From Prinia subflava (Eukaryota > Chordata > Aves > Passeriformes > Cisticolidae), in NCBI RefSeq assembly GCF_021018805.1, contig NW_026960611.1, forward strand, positions 1,178,001 to 1,242,000: a stretch of 64,000 nt of DNA, in the 5' to 3' direction. The position numbers and the translations under genes are program-made. The notes beneath the pieces were generated by a model. That model was given only the letters and a program-made list of their open reading frames with translations, did no database searches and had not been told where the DNA came from. Shown one piece after another: positions 10,332-24,471 of this stretch; position 1 is the stretch's first letter; the number at the start of each line of letters is the position of its first letter.

Positions 10332-13300
10332 GGACCCTGCTCTCCTCAGGCCCAGAACAGAACACAGGACCCCATATTTGATATTGTCGACAGAAAATTG
10401 AGTATGCAGGGGACACCTGAAGAACAAGAATCAAAATCTATTTCCTGAGCTTCACTGCCTAGAGGTAGACAGAAAGGACATATTAAGATCACAGACAAGT
10501 CCTGAAGCCTTCAAGAATCTTGCTCACAATCCATACCCAGAACATGCATCTGAAGATGATACCCACAAGTGCTCTTGCCTCACATGCAAGTTCTTGACAG
10601 TTAAAGCAGTTTCCCAGGACATCCAACCATTTCTTTTCCTCACTCCACCTAGCAGGAGTCAACCATGCTCTACCATCATTTGCCCACTGCTGAGGTGGCA
10701 GTTACTCTGCTCTCTCTCTGTCCTATTGCAGCCAAAAAGATGGGAGTTTCAAAGGCTTGAGGAATATTAGCATTCAAATAGTTATGTGTCTTCTTGCTGG
10801 AAGGAGAGCTGCTTAAATCCTTATTGGAATGTCTGTAGTTGTTGGTCAAAACATTGAAGGTTTCCCACATGATGAAAGACACACTGACAGTGGGCTCGAG
10901 TAAAAACTTATCATTAAGCAGTCTATTACAGCATTTTTTAATTGGCTGCCACCAATGCAGACTGCAACAGGTACAAGGCCTTCTGTTCTCTTACTACATT
11001 GACCTAATTTGAGATGCATAGGTGACAGCAAAGCATTGATTTTTCCTTACTAACTATGCTTAGACAAGGCGTCAGTCTGCAAGACAGGTACATGGGACAA
11101 GCAGAACATTAGACACTCAAAATTTAAATACAAAGGAACTAAAAAGGTATTTTCATTATTAACTTTGTGGAATTCATCAGTATGGACACACTTGAATTCT
11201 TTCCCTGATATGGCTGTTAAGTTTATATTCAAGTTCCTCCCCCCCCCCCAACAGGAGATTTATCACAGAAAGACAGTAAAGAACTATCAATAAGCTTTGG
11301 TGATTAGAGGCTGCACTGCTGTAGGCTTACACTAACACAGCGAGGTTCAGAAGCCAATCCTGAAAAATGTAGTTGGAGTCCATGAAATCAACATTTGAGT
11401 TATCTATTAAACAGAAAAGACTTCAACCAAACATCTGAGAGTCAAACATTGTTTCAAACACAACTTTCCATGGCACAAAGCTGCATGATTCCATGCCAGT
11501 TGTCAGCCTTTCTTCATGTTCAAAATTGCAAAACTACAGCATGAGGTACAATTATTTCAGATATCAGAGGAACATGATTTGTACCGTCCAACAACACTAA
11601 GAGGAAGTGAAGAACAGCTCTGGAATGTAACTTGTCAATTCAACTAAACAATAACTTTAAAATTGCACATTTAAGCACAACCTAGAGTATGCTTATTTTG
11701 CATCAGGTTTTTCTCCATCCAATACCCAAGAAAAGGCAACTCAAGCATCCAAAGAAATGGTCAGTTTATCTACAATTACAGGCAGATTATAAGTGAAAAC
11801 TCTCAATTCCTGACCCACTAAAATTTGCTTGTACATTTCAGAATAAAAAGCCACAACTTGGGGAATCTTTTCTGAACAAATGCTCAAGTCAGATTACTGT
11901 GCAGCATTTGTTCAAGGGGATTTTCCCAACCTCAGTGTTCTGCCAATTTTTAAGCATATGCAGCAAGATGTGAACTTACTCCAGCTCTTGATTGTTCTCT
12001 TGTATCCTGCTGGTCAGCTTCAAATAATACAGCATGACAGATGCCAAAGAAAGTTGTTCATTATGAGACGACAGCATTTTATACAGTAAATTTTAGTTAT
12101 CCACCAATCAGCACTGCAACTCAGTCAGACTAAGTAAACAAAAAGAAGTAGTAAACAAGACATGGGAAGTTACTTTTATTAAATTAGCAGGTATAGATTA
12201 CAAGCAGGATTAAATCAGTAGGGAGCCTATTAACTAGCTATTTGTGTTCAAAGCTGCAGCAGTAAAAGAACTGCAGTATGTTGTTTATCCTAGAAATTCT
12301 TGGTAAGCTATCTATGTGAGCAACACAACCAGGAAGGATTTTTTCCTGTAAAATTGCTCTGGTTGTCATAAAACATTCACACCAGTAAAAACAGCACTCA
12401 GCTGTTTTGTTATAGTCCCAAGAAAACTAAATTGGCTAACTTCTACAGAAGAAAAATATAATGAGGAGAGGAATCTGTCACATTGAATAGCTGGCCTGAT
12501 ATAAAAGCAAATTACCACAGTAAACCAGGAATAGTTTAGAATTGACTGAAGCCAACTAAAGCCTTGATTCCATTACTGGAGGGAAAATAAGTACTATTTG
12601 TGAGATAATTTGGGGCTCAGTATTGACAATAAAGCACAGTCAACACTTTTCTTGAGTGACTAATATGTCTTCTTAATGGCAGCATGAAGTGCCAGATACA
12701 GATATTATTCTAACTAGTTAGAGCTTTATACCAGGATTCACTGCGCAAGTAAGTCACTAATCACAAGTAGCTCTTTTTCATTTGCTTAAAACTCAGCAGT
12801 TCTAGCATCAGTTGTTAACCTGACAAACAATAAATGGCATATAAAAATCAAGCAAGTTTTAACACTTATTTTTGATTCTGATTCTTCCTGCTTATTATTA
12901 AGACAATCTTAATGAGGAGCAACAGTAACTTGAACTTGCACAAATTCCAACATTTTTTCACCCATAAACTTGCTTTCCACATCACTGATACTCCAATGGG
13001 AATGATACCTTAAACTTACTCCCTAAACAAATAATACAGCTTATACCACTGAGGTGAAGAAATGGCATTATTCTTTACCTTACAAAAAAGCATCTCAATT
13101 TATAGACTGAAAAATGACAGCAAATAAAAAACTTCTAAGGTTACCTGAGAAAAAGCAGCAGAGCCAAGGCCAGAATCCACATCCCCTGAGCCTTTATCCA
13201 GTGCTCCAGTTAGTATCCAATATAGTCCCCAAAAGTCAATGTTTTTTTCCTCCTGACTTGAGAGACAAGCTCCTTTGAACTATACAGCATTTTGCTACTG

Positions 13301-13814
13301 GCTAAGTATCTTGTACATTTATATTTTTACATGTTGACCTACCTCAAAAGACATGCCAATACTTTCTGCTTGGCACACCAACTCTAACAAATTATGTGGG
13401 TAAGTCACATGGCTTCCTGAATTGCACAAGCTTAAAACTGGTAGCCCTAAGTATCTTTAATACTCTAAGACTTCCTTTTTCAGGATGACATCATTATAAG
13501 ATGCTGTAACCTGAACTGTGTCTACACTAAAGCTTAACCTTAGTTATAGCAATTCAGTCCTCATCACCAGCTGTGCAACAACCCAAGTTATCAGACATAT
13601 TTTAGTATTTAAAATTAAAACTCAATTACAATTAAACACAATCACTATTCTTAACTTCAATCAGCACTGTTAGAAGGCTAGAAAACTTAAGTCTTCAAAT
13701 TAATGTTCTAAAGAATGACGGATTTGCAAGGCCCTAACTGCTCTAAAACACAGTGTCTGGGCAGTGCCCTACTGATGCACATACATTCTTCTGTATACAG
13801 ATATCAAAATTATT
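10332..13814. other. AT-rich non-coding sequence, probable SMAD2 intron
   Basis: No repeat ends, RNA genes or convincing exons seen. Short frames under 70 residues have no recognisable content. Position downstream of the SMAD2 coding exon on the minus strand makes it likely intron, though it could lie beyond the gene. Confidence 0.5.
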
Positions 13815-14155
13815 TGGGTTGAAAAGGACCTTAAGACCATCCAGTCCCAATTCCCCCACCATGGGCAGGGACACCTTCCACTAGACCAGGTTGCTCAAAG
13901 CCCCATCCAACTTCACCTTGAACACTTCCAGGGAGGGGTGCAGCCACAACTTCTCTGGGCAACCTGTGCCAGTGCCTCACCACCCTCACAGTCAAGAATT
14001 TCTTTCCAATATCTAATCTAACCCTGCCCTCTTATCAGTTTGAAGCCATTCCCCCTTGTCCTATCATTCCATGCCCCTGTCCAAAGTCCCTCTCCAGCTC
14101 TCTTGTAGCCCCTTTAGATACTGGAAAGTTGCTATAATGTCTCCCCAGAGAGAGG
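13815..14155 (-). mobile_element. CR1 3' UTR fragment
   Basis: Reverse-complement CR1 3' region. It carries the usual series of blocks, including CACCATGGGCAGGGACACC, CTAGACCAGGTTGCTCA and TTCCAGGGAGGGG. It includes only 3' UTR and the last part of ORF2. The end near 14155 is the truncated 5' side. Confidence 0.85.
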
Positions 14156-14586
14156 GAGATAGAATATATTAGAAGAGTCCTGCTGCTAATCAGTTGTTCA
14201 AGGAGGAAATGTTGGTAGAAGAAAAATATGCTATTAGAAATCCTGCATCCTACACTACATATGAAATACACTGAAACTATGAAACAAATAGGAGAAAGCA
14301 AACCATTCAACTTTAGGCTATAATGTGGAAGTTATGTAGAAAGGGTTAAGGGAACAACAATATTTAACTTCTTAGTTTATTCTGCTTTGACTATTCACTG
14401 CACTCTGCTACACCTCCATCCATGATTGCTCCTCTCAATGAACAAGGACCTCAAGACTGTTGACCAGTTCACAAAAAAATTTACTAAAATGGCTTTTTAC
14501 TAAGAAATTACTGTTTTAACAAAAGACTTCAAAAAGGCATTTTTTCAAGTCAGTTTCTGAAGATAAGCACCACAGACATCATACAG

Positions 14587-15524
14587 TATTGGGGGTTGGG
14601 TTTCTTTCCTTTACTATTCCTTTTACTCGTGGTTTTTTTTCCCATTGAGTTGCTAAGATGAACTGATGGCTGGGTGCTTGAGACAGGGGGAGGTGGCCAG
14701 GCCTCAGGGAAGGAGGGTGTCTGGTGGCACTCCTGTGGTTTTTGGGAGTTACAGAGGGATGGAGATACCGCGAGAAGAGAGGCAGGTAAAGGACGAGGGC
14801 TGGGGCAGTTACGGGTTCTCACTTGCTCTCAACTTTCGGAGGAGGACGGTCAAGCTGCTGCTTGGGGAAAGGAATTTCACTACCACCGCTATAACCCAGC
14901 CGGGAGCTGTCTTACTTCTGCTGCTGGGCCCCACAGCCCCTTGCCCTGTCGGGACGTCCCGCAGTTCCAGCTATCGCCGCAGAGTTTCTACTACATCTCA
15001 TTCACTGCCCCGGGATTTCTGCTCATCCTTGCTGTTCCAGCTTGCTGCTTCCGAGAGTCCTGCTAGGGCACCGGGATTGGCAGCCCCAGGGGTTTGTGGA
15101 GCAAGGCCTCTCTTCCGTCTCTCCCTGTCTCGGACAAAGCCGCCACTACCGCGTGCTCCCCGAGCCTGCGCCGGAGGGCCCCTTGCAGCTGCATGGGGAT
15201 CATTGCACCTGCCCTGTCCACTGGGAGCCATCAGCACTCCCTGCCGGCTGTGACCATCACTACACCAAAGGGGAAATTGCCCGCAGCCAAGAAGGCTGTC
15301 ACTAGGTTCCTGGTTCTGTTTGTTGTTAATGCTGTGGTTGTTGTTGTTTTGTTTGCCTTGTTATACATACTAGTAAAGAACTGTTATTCCTATTCTCATA
15401 TCTTTTTACCTGAGAGCCCCTTAATTTCAAAATTATAACAATTCGGAGGGAGAGGATTTACATTCTCCATTCCAAGGGAGGCTCCTGCTTTCCCTAGCAG
15501 ACATCTGTCTTTCAAACCTAGGCA
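14587..15524 (+). mobile_element. Solo LTR (family F), TACAG target duplication
   Basis: Starts TATTGGGGGTT (ancestral TG changed to TA) and ends AAACCTAGGCA. An exact 5-bp duplication TACAG flanks it (14582-14586, 15525-15529). An AGTAAA signal is at 15372-15377. The middle (about 14880-15280) is GC-rich and gives several overlapping spurious frames of up to 195 residues. Length is 938 bp. It lies in probable SMAD2 intron, antisense to the gene. Confidence 0.88.
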
Positions 15525-15529
15525 TACAG

Positions 15530-16987
15530 TTATCCAACTCCTTCCCTGAAGAAGCATTTTAAAAAAAATAACAAATTGGGAATACTAATGCCAGAAAAGG
15601 TGATATTTTCATGTGGTTAGTTTGTCTGAACAGACTTTTTTTTTTTCACCAGCTCAAAAGAATCTGAGAAATTTGTGAGTGACCACCAGTTGTCATTTTT
15701 AAGTTTAATTTGGTAATGAAACAAGAACTAAATTGATTTTTAAGATAGTTTTTTAGTTAAAAGAAATGCATAAGAGTAGTTTGCAAACAGATGCAGGAAA
15801 TCTCACAACACTGCCTTACTGATTGCTAACATCAAGCTTAGAAACTAAGTTCCATAGAGACTTGAAGTCAAACCTGACATTAATTTTTATTTCCCATTGT
15901 ATGTCCATACAGCATCTAAAAGTGTTCTGCAACCTAGAGTTTGAACATATCTTACACATATGTAATTAGGGCCAGCATCCTTGTGTCTTTAACCACATCA
16001 TCCTGAAAATTTAGGAACTAAGAAGAGCTGGAACCATTTATCTTTGGGTGCAAAATTGTTTCGGAAAACCAGGTGCCAGCTTCTGCCACTCCAGCTCTGC
16101 AAAAGGCTCCAAGGAAATTAGTAGAATCTCTCAGAGCACTCTTGTTCTCTCTACACACTAATCCAGACTGCACAATACAGCACTACAGAACTTGGACTAG
16201 TTGAAAGCAGTCATTGTAAAATTATTTAAAGAAAAACTCAACACAGATTAAAAGACACAACAAAATGTCAGAAAAACATTCCTAAAGTCAACAGCTTCAC
16301 ACTCACCACTTTCAGAAACAAGAGACTGCTTCTCTCAGGATCACCTTACATTTTATGTTTAGGCAATGCAGGTGGACTATTCACCAGACAAGCGGCTGCC
16401 TGGCTGTTTCCTAGGCTGGAAATTCAGGCTGCACAACACCATTTACTAAGAGGAAGTCAGGAACTTACACAGTAAGCTGACATAGGAGTACATACACATA
16501 GGGCCAACTCCAAGATGAAGAAATGTCACACACAACAGGAAGCTACTGCAAAGCACACTTACTCTGTCCTTACTGCCCTGTGGAGACCAGAGCCCGGTGC
16601 AACACACTTAGAAAGCACCAAGAGCTTTCTTTAGTCTTTTACAGAGAATGTAGAGACAATGTTCAACTCCCACCATAATCACAGAACTGAGAAAAAGAAA
16701 GGATAATTTGAACCTCCTGCTATACTTTTCCAGTTAACACAGCCAAAGCCTTCACAGCACCAGCTATCATAAAGGAGGATGAGGGGATTTTGAAGCTCAT
16801 TTTGGCCAACACTCCCCAAAATATCAACGATCTCTTGCCATATTCCCAGGAAAGATCTCTCTGGCTTTCTCCTAAAGCATTGTTTTAATTGAAATTCCAA
16901 CAAGAGAAAAATCACAGGGAGCTCTGCTTCATCCTCAATAATCCTGTTGATGCCTTAAGTTTTAACTTTCATGTTTTTCAGATTCTG
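15530..16987. other. AT-rich non-coding sequence
   Basis: Probable SMAD2 intron. Nothing else is recognised; one 78-residue minus-strand frame at 16679-16915 has no family features. Confidence 0.5.
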
Positions 16988-17396
16988 TGCTGCCTAGGGG
17001 TATAGTTCTGAGCCTCATATTAAGTGCTAGTAAGCTCTCTTCACAGAGTAGGTAGACAAAACAAATCCTTTTCCTGCTGAAGACCAAAGACAACTTTCAG
17101 GCCCAAAAGCATAAACAACGGTGGACTGAAGGGAGAAACAAGAAGGATGAGACCTCACAACCTGAAGCTGTAACTGGACAATTAAACCCCAATATGCAAA
17201 TGGACCAAAACTTATAAAAATGTAAGACCTCGTGACCGGTGGGGCATTTTGTGACCATTTTAAGTCCACCTTGGGTGTAGCCCTGGTCAGGCTCTTGTCT
17301 TGCCCAAGGTGTACCCTAAAAGCCTTTCAATAAATATCTAGTTTATTTTCTAGCTCTGTCCAGTCTCTGTTTCAGGTCAGCCTTCCCAAGGCATCA
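16988..17396 (+). mobile_element. Short LTR with TATA and poly(A) signals
   Basis: Begins TGCTGCCTAGGGG and ends CCCAAGGCATCA, which are near inverted termini. Carries TATAAAA at 17213-17219 and AATAAA at 17329-17334, about 60 bp before the 3' end, as in a compact plus-strand LTR of about 409 bp. No target duplication was seen. Confidence 0.65.
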
Positions 17397-18318
17397 CTGT
17401 CATAAGAAAAGGGAGTCAGTTTATGAACAAACAATTTACAAGCATATTCTTCATGTAACCTCAGCAATAAAAATATATTCTGATGCACTGTTTAAATAAC
17501 TATACTTATTTTAGAAAGCTTAAGATGTTCAACTATAGTCTTCAAAAATTCATAGAACCAATTTACAGGTAAGTGAATGCATCCAGACTGAGATATGGTA
17601 TATGCCATGACAATGGTCTTTGTACATAGCAACTCTCAACTTGCGAGCTATGATTAAGAATCAATGTCCATCCCCAACTTGAATAGTGAATTATCCTAGC
17701 TCTGCTACAAACTAGCAGACAGTGGCAAGTTCTGCTTCTGGGAAAATAGACTTCACCTCTGTCTGGATAGTAATATTATTTTAGGACCTACTGTGTCAAT
17801 CCAGCTGCCTGCTGTTGTCCCCTTACCTAATGCACTCATAGCTTAGCAGCAGATGTTGGGAACTATGCTAAAACAGTTTCCAGAGGAACTTTCCCTTCTC
17901 CCCAGTTTAATTGTTGAAACGATCCATTTCCTATGGCTTTAACCTGTATTGCTATACTTTGAAGCAACCTATTTTGGGGAAACATGTTAAAACTTAAACC
18001 AAACTATTCTAAAAGCCACATTAGCTTCACACCTCTGCCCTACTAGTGATCAAAAGCATCCCTAAAATTAGGTTATTGCATCCAGCTATGTGATCACTTT
18101 CCTGACAAATATTCCCAAGGAATTAAAGAAAACATGCTAACAAGTAGCACAGGTTATATTCAAGAAAAACTGTGTCCTTTATACCTAAATGAGAAATTAT
18201 TTTTTATTCAGTTATGAGAAGAAAAGACCTAAAAATGTCATAATTTTAAAAGATTTTTTTGTTCTGAAACAGCAGTTCCAAGCCAGTTATCCCATCTTTG
18301 CCTAGTTTACTTCTGCTG
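17397..18318. other. AT-rich non-coding sequence
   Basis: Probable SMAD2 intron; nothing else recognised. Confidence 0.45.
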
Positions 18319-19132
18319 TATCTTGGTTTGAAAGACAGGTATCTGCTAGGAAGGGGGCAGGACCTCCCTAGAGATGGAGAATTCAAATCCCCTCCCTCCA
18401 AATTATTCTAATTTAGAAAATTAAAGGGGCTTTCAGGCAGAGGTATGGGGATAGGAATAACAGTTCTTTACTGGTATATTTGACAAAGCAAACAAACAAC
18501 AACGACTACAGCATTAAAAATAAACAGAAACAGGAACCTTGAGGGCTTTCTTTCACAAAAGCCTGGGGCAGTTTGATCTTGGTGCCCCTGCAGGACTCCG
18601 AGAGGCCAAGCTGGAAGGGTGGAAAGTCCTGGGCTGGTGGATGAGATCAGATGCACTGCCCTGGTAGCTGGAGTGGCAGGGGTGTCCCGGCAGAGCTGGG
18701 CAGTGCAGGGCTACAGAGTAGCAGGAAAAAAAACCCCTCAAAGCTTCGAAGAAGCAGCGGCGGTGGGGGGAAGGCCGGAGAAAGCGAGCTCAGGATTCCT
18801 GAGTAAACGAGCAAATGATGGTAGATTTCCCAGGACCAGACTGAGTGATGGCCGTGAACTCTTCCTGCAGTGAGCCGCAGCTTGACTGTCCTCCTCGATG
18901 ATAAGAGCCAGAGAGGGCAACTGCCCCTCTAGCTCTGTTTTACTTTTCCCAAAGCTCACATTATCTCCCCTCTGAGGGAAGCTCTGTAAGACTCAAAACA
19001 ATAGGTGTAGCCTTGTGCTGCCATGTCCTTCAACTACTCCCTTTGTTCAGGTTAAGCACTGTCGTTAAGGTTTCTTAGCAACTTATGGGAAAAAATCTGT
19101 AAGTGACAAAGAGGCAAATCTAACCCCCAACA
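18319..19132 (-). mobile_element. Solo LTR (family F), TGCTG target duplication
   Basis: Reverse orientation of the family at 14587. The plus strand starts TATCTTGGTTTGAAAGACAG and ends CTAACCCCCAACA. Exact 5-bp TGCTG duplications lie at 18314-18318 and 19133-19137. Length is 814 bp. Same orientation as SMAD2, in probable intron. Confidence 0.9.
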
Positions 19133-19137
19133 TGCTG

Positions 19138-20044
19138 TTAACTCCTTTGTAGACACTGTGATCAGCTCAAAAGTTCCATATATGGAGGCTCATATCAACT
19201 AATAGAGAGTGAGCCTTTAGAAAACAATTTTAACATGTACCATAAGCTATGGCTAGGCTGCTTATCTTAGAGCCAACTCACTGCAGGGAATGAAAAAAAG
19301 GGCTGCAGGACAAGCAAGCAAAGGAATAACATTAGTATACTAGAGAAATTCATAATTTCTTTAGCGAATTTTGACCATGTAAAATGGTCTCGCTTTTACA
19401 TGTTTGATGAACTTTCACCAGATTCTGCAGTTTTAGTAGTAATACTTCATAAAAAATAAATCCCTAATACAGTCATCACATTATACAAATGTTTGCATGG
19501 AAGCAGAACTCAACCTGTGATATGGACATACCCAGTTACAGCTCAGAAAGGACAGTCAGTTCTGCACTAGGTTTCAGACCTGTATACTCTAGAGGAACAT
19601 AGGACATCATGAAGGAGTCTAAACTCAATGCTTCCCTTTGACTAGCTTTTTTTCAGTTTTAAATACATAGGAGCTACAACATTCCAGGCCAACATTATCC
19701 CAAACCAGCCCCAACTACTCTTATTAGTTGTACATTATCAGGCATTTTACAAAAGCAACTGCATTTGGCAAGTCTATTTAAAAGAAGCAAGAAGAAGGCA
19801 TGAAGCATATCTATACTCTTTTAATGACAGAAAAGCCATGCAGCTGATCACACCAAAATACTGAGATTATGAAACTAGCTATTTGTTTCCCTGCTTTGGA
19901 TTCTAATACTCTCTACTGTCATCACTGAAAACTTTATAAATAACGAAGACTATGAATATGCCATTTGACTATTCACTACGTGGCATGGTTTGGTTTGTTA
20001 AAGGCTTGGATTTTAGCTACCACTAATTACAAAGTATTTATGGA
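19138..20044. other. AT-rich non-coding sequence
   Basis: Probable SMAD2 intron; nothing else recognised. Confidence 0.45.
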
Positions 20045-20812
20045 CAGGGAGGGCTTTGAGCAACCTTGCTTAGTGTGAAAAATAGGGTTATTTAATTCAT
20101 GTTCTATAGATAATTATAAACTGGAAACTGTAATATATTGTATAAATGTATGATAGATGTGTACGTGCTCCACCCGCGTGCCTCACAGATTCCCGTGGAG
20201 CACCTCTCCTGATCTTCCCGTCCAGAAATAGAAGGTGAAAAAGACAAGGCACAAACGCTGTCAGAAGAAAACAATGAACATTGACCAACCTACACCCTGA
20301 CTACGTGCAGCAAAGATCACCTCAAAGCAAGGACTGACTCTGGACATTAGCATTTGAATACGGATCGAGGGACTCTTTCAGGGCTTAATGTAAACACTCT
20401 TAATTGCCGGTGCTTAACAGAAACAATGGGGAGAGTGCTGCCGAAGGGGAAATAAAGCATATTTAAACTGAGCCCCTAGGCGGGCGAATTCGTGTACCCT
20501 GCAAGAGACAGCATACTGCCAGGCTCTGTGTGTCTCGGGGTCACCCTTGGCTATTTTCCCGGGAAAACTCTTTCAAGTAGGTATTGCTGTTTTGTGGGGG
20601 TTTTTGCTGCCTAAAATTCTGTGATTTGATTCCTATCCAAATTTTGTGATTTGAATTTTTAATAAACCAAATTATTGAATTTGGAAATAAATTGTCCTGG
20701 CATTTATAACACTTAGTTAGTGGAAGGTATCCCTGCCCAAGGCAGAGAGGTTCAAACTAGGTGATCTTTAAGGTCCCTTCCAACTCAAACCATTCTATGA
20801 TTCTGTGATTCT
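20045..20812 (+). mobile_element. CR1 3' end fragment, split by an LTR
   Basis: About 30 bp of CR1 3' UTR (GGGCTTTGAGCAACCTTGCT) lies left of an LTR and about 96 bp lies right of it, ending in the CR1 terminal repeats ATTCTATG/ATTCTGTG at about 20790-20810. The two parts join directly at the CTTAG target duplication. Confidence 0.85.
20074..20711 (+). mobile_element. Solo LTR (family E), CTTAG target duplication
   Basis: Begins TGTGAAAAATAGGG and ends GGCATTTATAACA. Exact 5-bp CTTAG duplications lie at 20069-20073 and 20712-20716. Length is 638 bp, inserted in a CR1 tail. A second copy lies inside ERV-B (55403-56156, reverse) and is longer because of a tandem duplication absent here. Confidence 0.92.
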
Positions 20813-21254
20813 ATTTCAACAGAACAATCCATGATAATTGGAAAGAAACTGCTCCATTAGAAGACTCATAAATGGTGAACTCACATGCCAACATTAAGTT
20901 TCAAGATACTCAGGAATTATGTGATTAAAATCCCACTGGCTTGCTGGGAGGATTCACCAAGATAACTACAAATTACTTAGGGGGCTAGTGTCAAAAAGAC
21001 CTCTGTACTTATTTAGCCTCTGCTCTACATTACTGACCCACTTATGAAGAGCTAAGCATCCCTGCTGTGCAATGCCAACACCCACTCCATCTGTTTGCTT
21101 CTGCTTTCTCAGAACCTCTCTTAGTCTGCATAAGAAGTTCTGTTAATTACCACATGAGCAGCTTTTGCATAGCACACAGTAGCAGCCTCACTTAGTATGT
21201 AGTAATCTTGACAAAAAGCATAGGAACAGAGCAAACCTAATTCAACAGGATTAT
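20813..21254. other. AT-rich non-coding sequence
   Basis: Probable SMAD2 intron; nothing else recognised. Confidence 0.4.
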
Positions 21255-21914
21255 CGAGACACTAATTTTGAAGATTTCAGAAAAGCTAAGGTTACAGTTA
21301 ACAATGGATGTTGCTGATTTAGTTGAAATAAACAGATAAGCTTTGCTGAAATCAGTTAAAAGTTAGAGGATGATTAAAAGAAACCAGATTTAAGATAAGC
21401 TACCCCAGATCTAATAACTCATTGCTTGTCAGAGAAACTAATCAATACAACACAAGACCTCTTGTTTCCAGAAACCCACTGAAACAGTCCTGGAAAACAG
21501 GAAACAGGGAGTTCTACCATCCACTAATCACATCTGCATTGAAAAGGTTGAAAGTTTAGAACGAGGAAGACTTGTTTTACTTCCTTTTGGTGACCACTCC
21601 TCACAAAAGGACCACCGACCCATTTCAGGGAACAAACTATGCATGCTTAATAGCCTTTTTGCCAATTAGCATACGAAGCAAAGAGGAAGTGACAAGGGTA
21701 TGAATATGCATTTGTATTTTGTGTATTCAACACTTTTGTAAATAAAAGGCTTTGTAATTACCTGTGATCTTTGCAGTGCACGTTAGGGAGCTATCCCAGG
21801 CACTGCCCCCAGTGTCGCAATAAACATACACTTTCTAACTTTAACTGTTAGAGGTTTTTTGTCCATCACAGTTGGATAGTGATATTAGATCGATATTCAT
21901 ATTTTAATAAATCA
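21255..21914 (+). mobile_element. Solo LTR (family C)
   Basis: Matches the ERV-C 5' LTR at 62150-63138 along its whole length except for the LTR inserted there and a short extra segment here (about 21605-21650). Starts CGAGACACTAATT and ends TAATAAATCA. Promoter-like AATAAAAGG at 21741 and poly(A) signal AATAAA at 21819-21824. No target duplication was found, so it may be old or rearranged. Confidence 0.85.
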
Positions 21915-24471
21915 CAATGACATACAGTAATATATAATATGCAGATTTCTGAAGAGGCAATTTAATACAACCTTTGTCCAAGCTGCTCTCAGTTTTGAGA
22001 AAAGCTTGTAGGTGTTTAGTTGCTTTAGGTTTCAATGATGAAAAAGTACACTAGAGTTAAGTACTGTATCAAACTCTCTGGAAATCTCCAAGGGGACCAG
22101 AAATTTGTGAAATCACAAATTAAACTTCTGTTGAGGAAATAATGCAACAGTGGCAAACAGTAACATCCCACTTTTGTCAATATCTACACTGAGTATTAGT
22201 AAGTAAATCTAAAGGAAGTTTAAAAAACCCACACAAAACCAAACACAAAAACCCTCCCCAAGCAAAACAAGGTTTGGAAAGTTAGCCCAGCTGTCACATC
22301 AGAACTCCATCACAGCATCTTGGCACCTCAAAATTTCTGTTGACTAGGAAGGAAAAAAGTTCCAAATTCAGCATTTTATTATTTATCCTGTCTTATCTGC
22401 AGATCTTTAAGACATTCATTAAATAGGTCTCAATCAGCAGTATCATTAACTTACTAAATCCAAGAACAAGAATCTCCAGAAGTCATTACAGTACTGAGTT
22501 GACATCTGTTATTTCCTGGGAACACAGACTCCTGCTATCAAAGTGAAATAATATCAACAGTCCAAAACCTAACTATGAAACTCAAGAATTCTGGCAATCC
22601 TGATATAATCTCATCCCTTAATACCAAAGCCATTTCGTAGTTTAAAATTAAACCTTGTAAAAATGCCAACATCACTTCAAGAGCTATCTATATACTAGCT
22701 TACTCCTAAGGTAGTTAAGAAAAGTAAAACCTAGGTACAGTACTTTTTACAGCTTACTGAAGGATAGAGGAGAACAGTATATCACAGCCCAGCAAGAACT
22801 GCTGGTCACAACATGGAGACTATACAGAGTATCATAGAGCTTTGTATTTCATTTTAAAGAATTATTTAGTATGTCACACAAAAGGTCATGCAAGCAGAAA
22901 GACATATCCAATGTAGACAAGGAAAACAATGATATATTAGCATACTGTTTGTGTCCTCTAGAAAAAACAGACAACTGTTCTTCTGAAATACCAATATTTA
23001 CTGCCCCAGTATCCCTCCAGGAGAGCTCTAGAAGACAGATACACATTTTATATCAAGTGAATCGCTATATGGGATATTTAGCTTCTGTCATATGAAACAC
23101 CTCCCAATTAAAGCATTTTGTCTTTATCATGGTAAAGACTTGCTAAATACATAGAGTCATCTTATGTCAAGTCAAGAAATACATACCCCTACAGGTTCCA
23201 ATCTTAGTCTACTGATATACATCAAGACAAGAAAGAGCTAATATTTTATTTCCGATTATTTTCCAGCCAGCAAAAGGAAGAAAGCAGAAGGGAAACCCAG
23301 AGAATTTTGGAACTGCTCTAGGGAAGAAAATACAAGCAGAGGGCAGCATTAGAACCAAAATGTGGATAGAAAAGAGAAAACACAAAGTAGTCATTTATTT
23401 AGAGCATACTCATGATTTTCCCAAACAGCTGTGTCAAATCTAAAAGAGAACTCTAGAACTATTATAAGAGCTATAACACATTTGATATATGGAAATCATT
23501 AGTGACACCAGTCAAACCTAGTTTGTGCTATGATTAACACAAAGTTTAAAAGTAGTTGGGATGAATGTGCTAATACAGAAACTAGTGTCATAAACCAGAT
23601 GCAGTTTCTCTCCCCTAGAAATTATTTTGTGTCAAGGCACTAAATGCCCAAAATATTCCCATGTCACCAGATCCTCTTTTTCATAGAAAAACACACCTGT
23701 GAAGTGATTTGATACTTGTGTTGCACATAATGAGCTTGCACAGGCACCTTAGTGGTATTTCTGTACAACATGAATGGAAAACAGACCACATTATACTTAC
23801 AAACATAACCCTTGCCCCTCGCACAGCAGTTGCTATGAATTTAGTTGAGAAAGACAAAGGGAGAGAATGCTAGTTATTTACCTAAATGTATATACATACC
23901 AGGAGTGGAAGAACAGTTCTAGAAATACTCCAAGTTATTAAATAAAAAAGCATCTACATTAACCAATAACAAAAAATTAAAATGGTCTTCAGACAGTGTG
24001 CCTCCAAAGACAAAACTTCAAAAGGAAGAATGGATACAGCTTGTACAAATTAACTGAAACTACCAGACACAACAGAAAATAAATAGATGACTGAAGTGTT
24101 GACCAAGGAAAAACTAGTCTTATTTTTAAAATGAAAGTTCAAGTATGCCCCTCTGATTATAGACAGGGTTATTAAATAAAATCATAAGGCAGCACTACAA
24201 ACGAAGAACTGTGCTAGGCACCACCAGAATACACAGAATTTGAATCTAAGCAGCAATGACAATTGAAACAAAGATATTATTAGAAATTGTAACTTTACAA
24301 AGCATGCAATTCAGTTATAAGCAAGCACTATATAAAATCAAAATAGGTTTTAAAGAATTTGTAAATAATCAAAGTATGCAACTGATTTTTTAGTCATTTT
24401 TCAGATAGCCTAAACATCCATTTACTTATTTCCTAAGTGGTTGTAACAATTTCAAACACAACAGCACTTAC
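21915..24471. other. SMAD2 intron downstream of the coding exon
   Basis: AT-rich. On the minus strand it starts with the donor GTAAGT at 24471-24466. No sequence resembling SMAD2 exon 3 or later exons was found here, nor any repeat. Confidence 0.6.

Noticed and set aside
14666..15438. Frame of 195 residues and its overlapping partners
   Set aside because: Lies wholly within a solo LTR with an exact target duplication.
10332..24471. SMAD2 exon 3 and later exons
   Set aside because: Searched by eye on the minus strand for the expected codon pattern and found none; they probably lie outside the window.
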